Shown here in pieces: positions 19,709-27,628 of a stretch of 64,000 nt of DNA. This DNA is from Veillonellales bacterium (GTDB taxonomy: Bacteria; Bacillota; Negativicutes; JAAYSF01). The stretch's first letter is position 1; each line of letters opens with the position of its first letter. The stretch covers positions 1 to 64,000 of the forward strand of contig JBDKTO010000043.1 of NCBI GenBank assembly GCA_039680175.1. The letters are read 5' to 3'. A model generated the notes under the pieces. It ran no database searches, had not been told where the DNA came from, and saw only the letters and a list, made by a program, of their open reading frames with translations. A program made the position numbers and the translations under genes.

Positions 19709-20998
19709 TTACGCTTGTTCTACACTGTCAATAATGGTTTGGGCAGCTTTTTTACGCAGTACGGAATCGACTAATGCACTCATATGACCCTGACTGCGAA
19801 CGATTTTATCAACTTCTGCCGCTGAAGTTCCATAAGTCTCCGCCATTGCGGTGATTTCTCCCTGAATGTCCTCTTTAGCGGGCTCCAGCGCTTCGGCCTT
19901 GACGATAGCTTCAAGGACTAAGTCTGTTTTCACATTGATGGCCGCCGATTCACGGTAGTTTTTACGCAGCGTTTCGAGATCCATTTTAGCATATTCCAGG
20001 TATTGTTCCAGTTTCATTCCCCGGCTCTGCAAATTAATATCCATATCATTAATCATATTATTGATTCGGGTTTCTATCATAACATCAGGAATATCGACAG
20101 CTGCATTTTCAACTGCCTGTTTAATAGCATCATTGCGGAAATCCCGCTCCGATTTTTCTGCCGCAGCCTTTTCTAATTTATTCTTAATATCGTTCTTTAA
20201 TTCCTCAACCGTGGCAAATTCGCTTACATCTTTCGCAAAATCATCATCCAGTTCAGGCAGTTCTTTCCGTTTTACATCCTGGATTTTCACCTTGAAAACA
20301 GCTTCCTTGCCAGCTAAATCGGCAGCATGATACTCTTCTGGGAAAGTCACCTTGACCTCCCGTTCCTCACCGGCTTTGGCGCCGATCAACTGTTCTTCAA
20401 AGCCGGGAATGAAGCTGCCGGAACCTAATTGCAGCGGGTAGCTCTTTCCCTCTCCGCCCTTGAAAGCCACACCGTCAATAAAGCCTTCAAAGTCGATAAT
20501 GGCAAAATCGTCATTCGCCAATGCGGCATCTTCCACGACAACCATTTTTGCCTGACGGTTTCGCATATTTTCCAGTTCGGCATCAACCTGTTCATCTGTT
20601 ACTTCGACAGCCGCTTTTGTTATTTTTAATCCCTTATAATCGCCGAGAGTCACATCTGGCTTCACCGTTACAGTTGCTTTAAAAACCAACGGTTTATCTT
20701 CTTCCAAAGTCACTACATCAATTTCCGGCCGGCTGACCGGTTCAAGTTTTTGTTCAGCCAATGCCTGCCCATACGCTTCCGGAGCAATAATCTCAAAAGC
20801 TTCATCTAGCAAAGCCGGTTTGCCAACCCGCATTTCCAAAATTTTGCGAGGCACCTTGCCTTTTCTAAATCCAGGAATATTGATTTTGCCGGCCAATTTA
20901 TGATACGCCTTATCCATTGCTTTTGCTACTTCTGTCTGTGGTATTTCCATTTCCAGAACTACTTTATGCTTGTCTATTCTTGCCGTCGTTACTTTCAT
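19709..20998 (-). CDS. tig: Trigger factor (peptidyl-prolyl isomerase chaperone)
   Basis: Ribosome-bound chaperone of 429 residues. The ribosome-binding signature GFRKGKVP is at about residues 44-51 in the N-terminal domain; the FKBP-type isomerase domain follows (DDFAIIDFEGFIDG through AVFKVKIQDVKRKELPELDD); the C-terminal arm domain is helical and charged. The ATG at 20998 has GGGAGGCTG upstream; the longer frame from 21100 adds unrelated sequence. It heads the tig-clpP-clpX series. Confidence 0.96.
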   Translation of the reverse strand: MKVTTARIDKHKVVLEMEIPQTEVAKAMDKAYHKLAGKINIPGFRKGKVPRKILEMRVGKPALLDEAFEIIAPEAYGQALAEQKLEPVSRPEIDVVTLEEDKPLVFKATVTVKPDVTLGDYKGLKITKAAVEVTDEQVDAELENMRNRQAKMVVVEDAALANDDFAIIDFEGFIDGVAFKGGEGKSYPLQLGSGSFIPGFEEQLIGAKAGEEREVKVTFPEEYHAADLAGKEAVFKVKIQDVKRKELPELDDDFAKDVSEFATVEELKNDIKNKLEKAAAEKSERDFRNDAIKQAVENAAVDIPDVMIETRINNMINDMDINLQSRGMKLEQYLEYAKMDLETLRKNYRESAAINVKTDLVLEAIVKAEALEPAKEDIQGEITAMAETYGTSAAEVDKIVRSQGHMSALVDSVLRKKAAQTIIDSVEQA

Positions 20999-21146
20999 CG
21001 ATGTTACAGCCTCCCTATGTAATTGCTTTCTAAAAATTTCGACATTGCTCGTCTGCCAATAGCATTGCCATTTGGGGCATAAACTTCCCACTCTGCTCAA
21101 TTATTTTATTTCAGGTTTTTGCAATCTTTAGCATGTCATGCGCTAT

Positions 21147-21175
21147 ATCATATCATAATTGTATAACAAAAACAA
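21147..21175 (-). promoter_or_regulatory. Probable promoter of tig
   Basis: TTGTTT at 21170-21175 and TATGAT at 21147-21152 with a 17-bp spacer on the minus strand, about 150 bp before tig. An overlapping second TATGAT lies 5 bp upstream of the first. Confidence 0.45.
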
Positions 21176-21183
21176 GATATATG

Positions 21184-21212
21184 CAAAAAACCCAGCAGTC
21201 TCTCTGCTGGTA
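21184..21212 (-). terminator. Terminator of the tRNA-Gly transcript
   Basis: CCAGCAG-AGAGA-CTGCTGG hairpin followed by GTTTTTT on the minus strand, 14 bp past the tRNA 3' end. Confidence 0.85.
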
Positions 21213-21225
21213 TTTATCATATAAA

Positions 21226-21300
21226 TGGAGCGGAAAACGAGATTCGAACTCGCGACCCCCGCCTTGGCAAGGCGATGCTCTACCACTGAGCTACTTCCGC
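21226..21300 (-). tRNA. tRNA-Gly (GCC anticodon)
   Basis: Cloverleaf with acceptor GCGGAAG, D-arm GCTCAGTGGTAGAGC, anticodon loop TTGCCAA (anticodon GCC) and T-arm GTTCGAATC. The 3' CCA is encoded. It has its own promoter and terminator, so it is a single-gene transcript. Confidence 0.95.
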
Positions 21301-21336
21301 AATAGTATGTTGACGCCAAATATCACAACGAAATTT

Positions 21337-21365
21337 ATTATACAGGTCCTTCGGGGTGTTGTCAA
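21337..21365 (-). promoter_or_regulatory. Consensus promoter of tRNA-Gly
   Basis: TTGACA at 21360-21365, 17-bp spacer, TATAAT at 21337-21342, both perfect, on the minus strand 37 bp ahead of the tRNA. Confidence 0.75.
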
Positions 21366-21443
21366 TACCTTTATGCCGAAAAGCTCACACACCAATGGGA
21401 GTTTTTCATAGTATGTAGCAGGCCCAAAATAAGGGGGGATTTT

Positions 21444-22676
21444 ATGTTTTATCGCTTACATCATGACTGCCGATTGGTTAAGGGAGCTTCCCGGGGGGCG
21501 ATTTATGACTTGCAGTCCGGTAAGGTATACTCCATTAACCGCGGCGCCCGGGAAATTCTGTCTGCCTGCCAGGAACACCCTTTGGCAGCTGTAGTAGATA
21601 GCAATAACCCGGATAACGAGTGTTATCTAAAATTTCTGGATCGTCTGACGGCCAAAAAAATCGGTGCCTTATATACCTACGAACCGGAAATAAAAACAAC
21701 AGCACTTCCTGCCGCCCCGGTTACACTTGATTTTCTCTGGCTTGAGCTTACTGCAAACTGCAATAATCGCTGTCTCCACTGTTATGCCACAAGCGGACCG
21801 TGCCAGCAGGAAGCCGACCTTGTTCCCCACGAGCGTTGGCTGCAGCTCATTACCGAAGCCCGTCAGGCCGGCGCAACTGCCCTCCAATTGATTGGCGGAG
21901 AACCGCTTATGTATAAAAAATGGCAGGAATTAGTATTGAAGGCGGAAACGGAAGGTTTCAATTTTATTGAGATCTTCACCAATGCTACTTTAATTGACGA
22001 TACTTGCGTCGCTTTTTTGCAGCAGCATCATGTTAATGTCGCTACAACAATATACGCCGACAACGCTGATATCCATGACCGGATAACACAGCACCCCGGC
22101 AGTTTTGATAAAACCATGGCAGCAATCAAAAAAATACTGGCAGCCGACATTCCGCTGCGCATCGCTTCAATTATCATGAAAACAAACGAACAGCAGGCAG
22201 ATAATATTATGAAGCTTTGTGAAAAGCTGGGAGTTGAAATCACTCCTCCCGATGTTGTCCGACCGACCGGCAGAGGTGACGATCGAACTTTACTGCCTGA
22301 GCACTATGCAAGACCGCCTATCAAACCGCCCTTCCATACTGACGCCGAATCCTTCACCAAAGCGCAGCAATACCACAGCTGCCTGGCCGGAAAAATTGCC
22401 GTTACGGCCGATGGCAATATAATCCCCTGTATTTTCGCCCGCAGCCAGATGTGCGGCAATATAATTACTTCTTCCCTGGCGGAAATATTAAACGGGACGC
22501 CTTTGCAGCAATGTTGGTATACTACGAAAGATCAGGTGGAAAAATGCAGGGACTGTGAATATCGCTATGCCTGCGCCGACTGCCGTCCCTTAGCCCAGGG
22601 CAGTGACCCGCAAAAAAATTGGCTTGCTTGCTCCTGCGGCTGTAACTATAATCCTTATACCGGAATTTGGGAATAA
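21444..22676 (+). CDS. Radical SAM/SPASM domain protein, peptide-maturase-like, substrate unknown
   Basis: A 410-residue radical SAM enzyme. The CxxxCxxC cluster motif is C106-NNR-C110-LH-C113, followed by LIGGEPLM (the glycine-rich SAM-binding GGEP motif). The C-terminal SPASM region has many cysteines (CRDCEYRYACADC and later CSCGC) for auxiliary iron-sulfur clusters. The first 75 residues, with CRLVKGASRGAIYDL and a predicted small winged-helix-like fold, resemble the N-terminal part of SPASM enzymes that mature ribosomal peptides. No precursor peptide, protease, ATP-grasp partner or exporter is visible on either side, so it is orphaned here. It is not AhbC or AhbD by its N-terminal sequence. 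Start is ATG with a GGGGGG site. A role in peptide maturation is inference. Confidence 0.8.
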   Translation: MFYRLHHDCRLVKGASRGAIYDLQSGKVYSINRGAREILSACQEHPLAAVVDSNNPDNECYLKFLDRLTAKKIGALYTYEPEIKTTALPAAPVTLDFLWLELTANCNNRCLHCYATSGPCQQEADLVPHERWLQLITEARQAGATALQLIGGEPLMYKKWQELVLKAETEGFNFIEIFTNATLIDDTCVAFLQQHHVNVATTIYADNADIHDRITQHPGSFDKTMAAIKKILAADIPLRIASIIMKTNEQQADNIMKLCEKLGVEITPPDVVRPTGRGDDRTLLPEHYARPPIKPPFHTDAESFTKAQQYHSCLAGKIAVTADGNIIPCIFARSQMCGNIITSSLAEILNGTPLQQCWYTTKDQVEKCRDCEYRYACADCRPLAQGSDPQKNWLACSCGCNYNPYTGIWE

Positions 22677-22801
22677 AAGAAAAAAATCTAAAATTCAACG
22701 AAAGAGGGCAAAAAAATCCGCAATCCCATGCAACTAGAATATTTTACCTCATTCCATGACCAGCGAGGCTTTTCAATAGCATTTTTCAGCTTTAATTTCG
22801 G

Positions 22802-22830
22802 CTTTTCTTCTACCACCATTGGAGTATAAT
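22802..22830 (+). promoter_or_regulatory. Promoter of the kimA leader
   Basis: Perfect TATAAT at 22825-22830 with a weak -35 (CTTTTC or TTTTCT) 16-17 bp upstream. Directly after it, covering the likely start of transcription, is the perfect palindrome TTGTGTC-T-GACACAA (22830-22844). Confidence 0.5.
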
Positions 22831-22845
22831 TGTGTCTGACACAAT

Positions 22846-22966
22846 ATAACAGCCTAATTCGTGATAAACGAAACGGAGGACCCACGTTTTGGGGTTAATT
22901 TCGCTCTTAATGCGAAAGGAATGTTTCTCTTGACATTCTACCCGTCAGCTAACTTCGTCGGCTAAA
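22846..22966 (+). ncRNA. Cyclic-di-AMP riboswitch (ydaO/yuaA motif)
   Basis: The conserved blocks of this class are in order: CGGAGGACCCA, a short loop, TGGGGTTAATTTC, a variable hairpin, then CCCGTCAGCTAAC followed by CGTCGGC, with the distal GGC pairing back to GCC at the 5' end. It lies between a sigma-A-type promoter and an intrinsic terminator 12 bp downstream, and ahead of a KimA-type potassium importer. The class is known to shut off expression when c-di-AMP is high, which matches potassium control. Boundaries are approximate. Confidence 0.85.
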
Positions 22967-22977
22967 ACAAGGGGCCT

Positions 22978-23009
22978 AAGACCGCCCAGCGGTCTTATTT
23001 TCTTTTTTA
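22978..23009 (+). terminator. Terminator of the c-di-AMP riboswitch
   Basis: AAGACCGC-CCA-GCGGTCTT hairpin followed by ATTTTCTTTTTT, placed between the aptamer and the transporter start. Confidence 0.88.
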
Positions 23010-23074
23010 CGCTTATATTCATAAAAACCCCTTTGGGTAAACTATCTACACACAATACTGGAGGTCAAAAAATT

Positions 23075-24922
23075 ATGATGCGGTTGGTTAGGCGGCTGCT
23101 GATTGGCAGACCGCTGCGCAATCAAGAAATGGCCCATGAAAAAATGCCGAAATGGAAAGCGTTGTCAATTTTTTCCTCAGATGCTCTTTCTTCCGTCGGC
23201 TATGGCCCGGAACAAATCGCCATTACGTTAGCCGTTCCCGGATTATTTGCCTATGGGTATTTTACCCATGCAGCTATTGCAATCTTATTGCTGCTTGCCA
23301 TTATCACTATTTCTTACGTGCAGGTGGCAAAAGCCAATCCCGGCGGCGGTGGTTCCTACTCGGTAGCTATCCATAATCTTGGCGAGCTGCCGGCTCTGAC
23401 TGCCGGAGCTTCTCTGTTCGCTGATTATACTTTAACAGTTGCCGTTAGTATTTCTTCCGGCACCGAGGCGCTAATCTCCGCCTTCCCCGAGTTGGTTCCC
23501 TATGAAGTCATGATCGACTTGATTGTTCTCTTTGCTATTTTAATGTTAATCAACTTGCGTGGTGTCAGAGAATCTTCCAATGTGTTTGCCTTGCCTACCT
23601 ATACCTTTATTTTTGGTATTCTGGCCCTTATCGGAGCAGGGCTTTATCAGACCTTTACCCAGGCCGCTCCTATTATCCCCCCGGCATCCATGGTTAAACA
23701 AAACTTAGACTGGACGATGCTGTTTCTGGTACTGCGAGCCTTTTCTTCCGGCTGCAGTTCCATGACCGGAATAGAAGCCATCTCGAATGGTGTACCCATG
23801 TTCAAAGAACCGCAGGTTCGTAATGCCGCTCTCACAACATACTTGATGTCCACTATTCTGGCCGTCATGTTTGCCGGTATCTCTTTTCTGATTATACACT
23901 TCCATCTCATGCCCATGGAAACGGATACCATGTTGTCGCAACTGGCGGAATCCACCTTTGGACGCAATTGGTTTTATTATTACATTCAAATGACTACCAT
24001 GCTGGTTTTATATTTAGCGGCCAATACTTCCTATAACGGACTCCCCCCCCTGATGTCGCTTATGGCCCGTGATGGCTATCTGCCCCGGTATCTGGGAACG
24101 AGAGGTGAACGTCTTAGCTTTTCCAATGGAATTATCCTGCTGAGCATTATGGCCGGCATATTAATCTACAGTTTTAACGGCAATACCGAGCACCTAATTT
24201 CACTGTATGCCATCGGAGTTTTTCTCTCCTTTACCATTGCCCAAACCGGCATGGTCGTCCATTGGCGGAAGGAACGAGGGCCAGGCTGGATCCTGCGATC
24301 TGCCATTAACAGCATCGGCGCCATCGTTACCGGTGTTGTTGTCCTGGTAATCGCCACAACCAAATTTTTCTACGGTGCCTGGATAATATTACTATTTATC
24401 CCGTTTATGATTTATATCTTTAAAAAAATCCGGTCCCATTATACCGATATGGCCGATCAGCTGCATCTGCCGGCTGAACAGCTGAACCCTAAGATTTCGA
24501 CCACACTTCGAACCGGGAAAAACCTGGTTATCGTACCGATTTCCAGTCCCACCAGCGTTGTGGCTGAAACTCTCAAATATGCGAAATCCATCAGCAAGGA
24601 CATTATTGCGCTGCATATTGCTACCGACGAAGAAATCGGTCATAAAGTAGAAGAAAAATGGCTGTGCTGGAATCCCGGCATTCGGCTGGTTACCGTCTAT
24701 TCACCCTACCGTCTTGTGGTTCAGCCGCTTATTGACTATATCGGCGAGCTGGAAAAAGAAAGACAACCGGAAGATTATATCACAGTGCTGATTGCCGAAT
24801 TTGAAACCCGTAAATGGTGGCACCGCCTCTTGCATAATCAAACCGGCTGGATTTTGCGAACCCTGCTTATATTAAAGGAAAATGTTATTGTAACAACCGT
24901 TCCCTTCCATTTAAAAAGATAA
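23075..24922 (+). CDS. kimA: KimA-type potassium importer (APC/KUP-like permease)
   Basis: Potassium:proton symporter of the KimA (YdaO) family, 615 residues from the ATG at 23075 (GGAGG 10 nt upstream). About twelve predicted helices fill residues 30-450; the early helix has FSSDALSSVGYGPEQIA, the family segment that lines the ion path, followed by NPGGGGSYSVA. The soluble C-terminal part (about 450-615, NLVIVPISSPTSVVAETLKYAK) has the universal-stress-protein-like fold that in Bacillus KimA binds c-di-AMP directly. The leader carries a c-di-AMP riboswitch, so this messenger would act on both expression and protein. A longer frame from TTG at 23033 is unlikely. Confidence 0.9.
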   Translation: MMRLVRRLLIGRPLRNQEMAHEKMPKWKALSIFSSDALSSVGYGPEQIAITLAVPGLFAYGYFTHAAIAILLLLAIITISYVQVAKANPGGGGSYSVAIHNLGELPALTAGASLFADYTLTVAVSISSGTEALISAFPELVPYEVMIDLIVLFAILMLINLRGVRESSNVFALPTYTFIFGILALIGAGLYQTFTQAAPIIPPASMVKQNLDWTMLFLVLRAFSSGCSSMTGIEAISNGVPMFKEPQVRNAALTTYLMSTILAVMFAGISFLIIHFHLMPMETDTMLSQLAESTFGRNWFYYYIQMTTMLVLYLAANTSYNGLPPLMSLMARDGYLPRYLGTRGERLSFSNGIILLSIMAGILIYSFNGNTEHLISLYAIGVFLSFTIAQTGMVVHWRKERGPGWILRSAINSIGAIVTGVVVLVIATTKFFYGAWIILLFIPFMIYIFKKIRSHYTDMADQLHLPAEQLNPKISTTLRTGKNLVIVPISSPTSVVAETLKYAKSISKDIIALHIATDEEIGHKVEEKWLCWNPGIRLVTVYSPYRLVVQPLIDYIGELEKERQPEDYITVLIAEFETRKWWHRLLHNQTGWILRTLLILKENVIVTTVPFHLKR

Positions 24923-25008
24923 CCGCCATTGCTCCTTCAGCTATCGTCATAAAGTGGCTACGGAAAATTTGCTTTTTAGACAATGCTAGCCTTCTATTCT
25001 TTTAAAAT

Positions 25009-26064
25009 CTAGTCCACTCCTACAATACGAAGCCCAGCAGTTTGCAAATTGACTAAGGAACCGTTTTGTATACAGACAACCGGTTGGGTAAAATATTTAT
25101 TGCCGTCGTTAAAAGCGATAATCATCGCCTTTTGTCCATTGCTTAAGGCCACCTCGCTGCCCACAAGATATTCACGCATATTTTCGAGAAAAACCAGACC
25201 AAAATTTGGCTCCAGTCCTTGAAAAATTTGATCTGCTATAACATCCAAAGCCTCAAACGGCGTCACTTTGCGACGATATGCTCTGTCTGACGTCATCGCA
25301 TCGTAAATATCCGCAATCGCAATAATCTTTGAATCAGTACGGATTTCATGCGCCGCAAGGCCGCAAGGATAGCCGCTGCCGTCCGTTCGCTCATGGTGCT
25401 GCAAAATAGTCAGCTTCACCTCCGTTGGAATCTGGGACGATTTTTTGACCAACTGATACCCTGTCCGGGGATGGCGCTTAATCACATCAAATTCAGCCGG
25501 TGAAAGGCGGCTCGGTTTATCCAGGATTGCTAACGGAACGGCCACCTTACCGATATCATGCAGCAATCCGGCTAAGATAATGTTCTTTAGATCTATTCGC
25601 CGGTAGCCGCACCATTTGCCCAAAACCCCGGCAACAACGGCAACATTTAAGGAATGCTGAAAGGTACTATTACTATGACAGCGTTCTTTATGTAAATAAT
25701 CCAGAACGCCAACCGTATCGATTAAAAGGCTCACCCGCTGATCGGCAAGCTCCTGCATTTCGCTAATAGGAACTTCCTGAAATTTTTTAATATGCCGGAA
25801 GGCATTGGCAATGTCCTGAATGGTTTCCTGATATACCGTTAAAAACTCCGCCTCAGTCAGCGTAACACCGGCTGAGTTTTTCTTCCATTTCTCCTTTTCA
25901 TCCTCAATACAAAGAAAAGGCACTCCCCAATTCCGGATTCTTCTGATTTGTGACTGAGTTAACTGAATACCTTGAGCCAGCAGCTTTAAAATACCCTCTC
26001 CCCTGATTACGTCCTTTCCCGCCACCATTCCGGGAGATAAATCCTTGCTAAAGATTATCTTCAT
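25009..26064 (-). CDS. HD-GYP domain c-di-GMP phosphodiesterase
   Basis: Predicted hydrolase of cyclic di-GMP, 351 residues, cytoplasmic. The N-terminal 125 residues resemble the DUF3391-like/input region of other HD-GYP proteins. The HD part has H137, then H169-D170 (LLHDIGK), and the GYP signature is HHERTDGSGYP near residues 223-233, with IIAIADIYDAMTSDRAYR after it. All metal ligands and the GYP loop are intact, so activity is likely. A C-terminal 60-residue tail may be a small beta domain. The ATG follows AGGAGGTG. The gene is preceded by a c-di-GMP-I riboswitch and terminator, which suggests that its own substrate controls it. Confidence 0.92.
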   Translation of the reverse strand: MKIIFSKDLSPGMVAGKDVIRGEGILKLLAQGIQLTQSQIRRIRNWGVPFLCIEDEKEKWKKNSAGVTLTEAEFLTVYQETIQDIANAFRHIKKFQEVPISEMQELADQRVSLLIDTVGVLDYLHKERCHSNSTFQHSLNVAVVAGVLGKWCGYRRIDLKNIILAGLLHDIGKVAVPLAILDKPSRLSPAEFDVIKRHPRTGYQLVKKSSQIPTEVKLTILQHHERTDGSGYPCGLAAHEIRTDSKIIAIADIYDAMTSDRAYRRKVTPFEALDVIADQIFQGLEPNFGLVFLENMREYLVGSEVALSNGQKAMIIAFNDGNKYFTQPVVCIQNGSLVNLQTAGLRIVGVD

Positions 26065-26149
26065 AAACGCACACCTCCTGACTCAACCTGGGATATAGAC
26101 TAATTACCCTCTGATTTCAACTGTGCCGTCAAGCAGGACAGGAATCGGG

Positions 26150-26182
26150 GGAAAAAAATGCAAGACCCACTACAGGTCTTGT
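26150..26182 (-). terminator. Terminator of the c-di-GMP riboswitch
   Basis: CAAGACC-TGTAGT-GGGTCTTG hairpin followed by a run of seven T on the minus strand, about 25 nt after the aptamer. Confidence 0.85.
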
Positions 26183-26207
26183 ACGAATCCATTCTATCCG
26201 ACTGGAC

Positions 26208-26292
26208 TTTGCAACCTGGCTATCATAGGCTTTCCGCCTCAGACCCATGGCTTTGCGTCCCTGCCTTTCGACAGGTTTGCCAACTGATCCCA
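26208..26292 (-). ncRNA. Cyclic-di-GMP-I (GEMM-I) riboswitch
   Basis: On the minus strand: GGCAAACC, GAAA tetraloop, GGGACGCAAAGCC, then a second stem GGGTCTGAGG and the closing GCCAGGTTGC. This is the GEMM-I arrangement, including the GAAA loop that docks into the second helix. It sits between a promoter (26303-26330) and a terminator, ahead of an HD-GYP phosphodiesterase. Whether c-di-GMP turns the switch on or off cannot be told by eye. Boundaries are approximate. Confidence 0.85.
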
Positions 26293-26302
26293 TTATGTAA
26301 TA

Positions 26303-26330
26303 TTTATACTGTAAATATGTAATTTGTCAA
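26303..26330 (-). promoter_or_regulatory. Promoter of the c-di-GMP riboswitch transcript
   Basis: Perfect TTGACA at 26325-26330, 16-bp spacer, TATAAA at 26303-26308, on the minus strand just ahead of the aptamer. Confidence 0.7.
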
Positions 26331-26353
26331 ACCGATGATTTTATAGCTGTCGG

Positions 26354-27625
26354 CTACGCCAGTAATCCCATTAACTGATTCATGAAATCCGGAAACAGAG
26401 TTGATAACACTAACAGTATTGTTAGAACAATCAGCAATATTGTGAAGGACCAGGAAACCACATTATACCAAGGCGAGTTGGCATATCGGCCCATAATAGT
26501 CTTATTACTGGCAATCAAGACCATAAAAATCAGTATAGGCGGCAGCAGCACCCCGTTGACGACCTGAGATGTCAGCATAACATTATAGAGAGACAAATCC
26601 GGCCATAAAACCAATCCGGCTCCCACGATAATCAGCAAGGTATACAGGCCAAAAAACACCGGCGCTTCTTTAGACGTTTTGCTAACACCATGCTCAAACC
26701 CAAAGGCTTCGCAAACCGCGTAAGCCGTACTCAACGGCAGAATAAAGGCCGCCAGCATGGATGCCCCGAGAAGCCCGAAAGAAAACAGCATACTGGCATA
26801 CTTGCCGGCCAGCGGTTCCAGTGCAAAGGCCGCATCCTTCGCCGTTTCAATGGAAATACCGTTGGAATACAGCGTTGCCGCCGTTGCCACAATGATGAAA
26901 AAAGCAATCAGCCAAGTAAAAAAGGCACCCATCATCACGTCCCAAAAGGTGAACCGATAGTCTTTCGCCGTAATTCCCTTATCCACCACCGACGCCTGAA
27001 CATAAAACTGACCCCAGGGTGTGATTGTGGTTCCAATCACACCGATTGCCATCATCAAAAACTCTGCATCGCCGGAAAAAGTCGGGGTTACCGATGCGGT
27101 TAAAACTTGTTCCCAGGGAGGATTAACAATAATGCCGGATATTACATAACTCAAAAAAGTTGCACATAGCGCCAAAAAAATTTTTTCGATCCGGGAATAA
27201 TCAGCTTTTAGCACCAGCCACCAAATCACCAGCGACATGATAGGTACGGAAATATATTTGCTTACGCCGAAAATTTCAAAACTGGTCGCGATCCCGGAAA
27301 ACTCGGAAGCTGTCGTACCAATATTAGCGATTAATAACACACTCATAGCAAAAAAAGTCCATTTTACACCAAACAGTTCGCGAATCAAATCCGACAATCC
27401 CTGCCCGGTAACCGCCCCCGTCCGGGCCGAAATTTCCTGAGCAATGGCCAGACAAACACTGCTGACAAACATGGTAAAGAGCAAAGCATAGCCATATTTT
27501 GCCCCGGCAGCGGCATAGGTGGCAATGCCGCCTGCATCATTATCGGCAAAAGCCGTCACAATGCCCGGACCCATGACAGCCAAAAACAGCCCGAGACGGT
27601 TGCGCATATTCTTGAGCATAGTCAT
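26354..27625 (-). CDS. NRAMP-related transporter, probable Mg2+ importer (NRMT type)
   Basis: A 423-residue, eleven-helix transporter of the NRAMP fold. In manganese and iron transporters helix 1 carries DPGN and helix 6 carries MPH. Here the same positions read D30-A-G-G33 and T202-P-W204, so the Asn and the metal-binding Met and His are missing while the Asp is kept. That change is the mark of the NRAMP-related magnesium transporters, which carry a hydrated Mg2+. The leader of the operon is an M-box Mg2+ riboswitch, an independent match. It starts 3 bp after the upstream MgtE-like gene (both in one operon). Calling it MntH would be misleading. Confidence 0.87.
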   Translation of the reverse strand: MTMLKNMRNRLGLFLAVMGPGIVTAFADNDAGGIATYAAAGAKYGYALLFTMFVSSVCLAIAQEISARTGAVTGQGLSDLIRELFGVKWTFFAMSVLLIANIGTTASEFSGIATSFEIFGVSKYISVPIMSLVIWWLVLKADYSRIEKIFLALCATFLSYVISGIIVNPPWEQVLTASVTPTFSGDAEFLMMAIGVIGTTITPWGQFYVQASVVDKGITAKDYRFTFWDVMMGAFFTWLIAFFIIVATAATLYSNGISIETAKDAAFALEPLAGKYASMLFSFGLLGASMLAAFILPLSTAYAVCEAFGFEHGVSKTSKEAPVFFGLYTLLIIVGAGLVLWPDLSLYNVMLTSQVVNGVLLPPILIFMVLIASNKTIMGRYANSPWYNVVSWSFTILLIVLTILLVLSTLFPDFMNQLMGLLA

Positions 27626-27628
27626 ATG

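Noticed and set aside
21444-22676. Radical SAM enzyme considered as AhbC or AhbD of heme synthesis, because ahbA/ahbB are nearby
   Set aside because: The N-terminal 75 residues and the SPASM cysteine spacing differ from those families as I know them, and the gene is on the other strand, 9 kb away.
26354-27625. Assignment of the NRAMP-fold gene as a manganese transporter (MntH)
   Set aside because: The DPGN and MPH metal motifs are replaced, and the operon is under an Mg2+ riboswitch.
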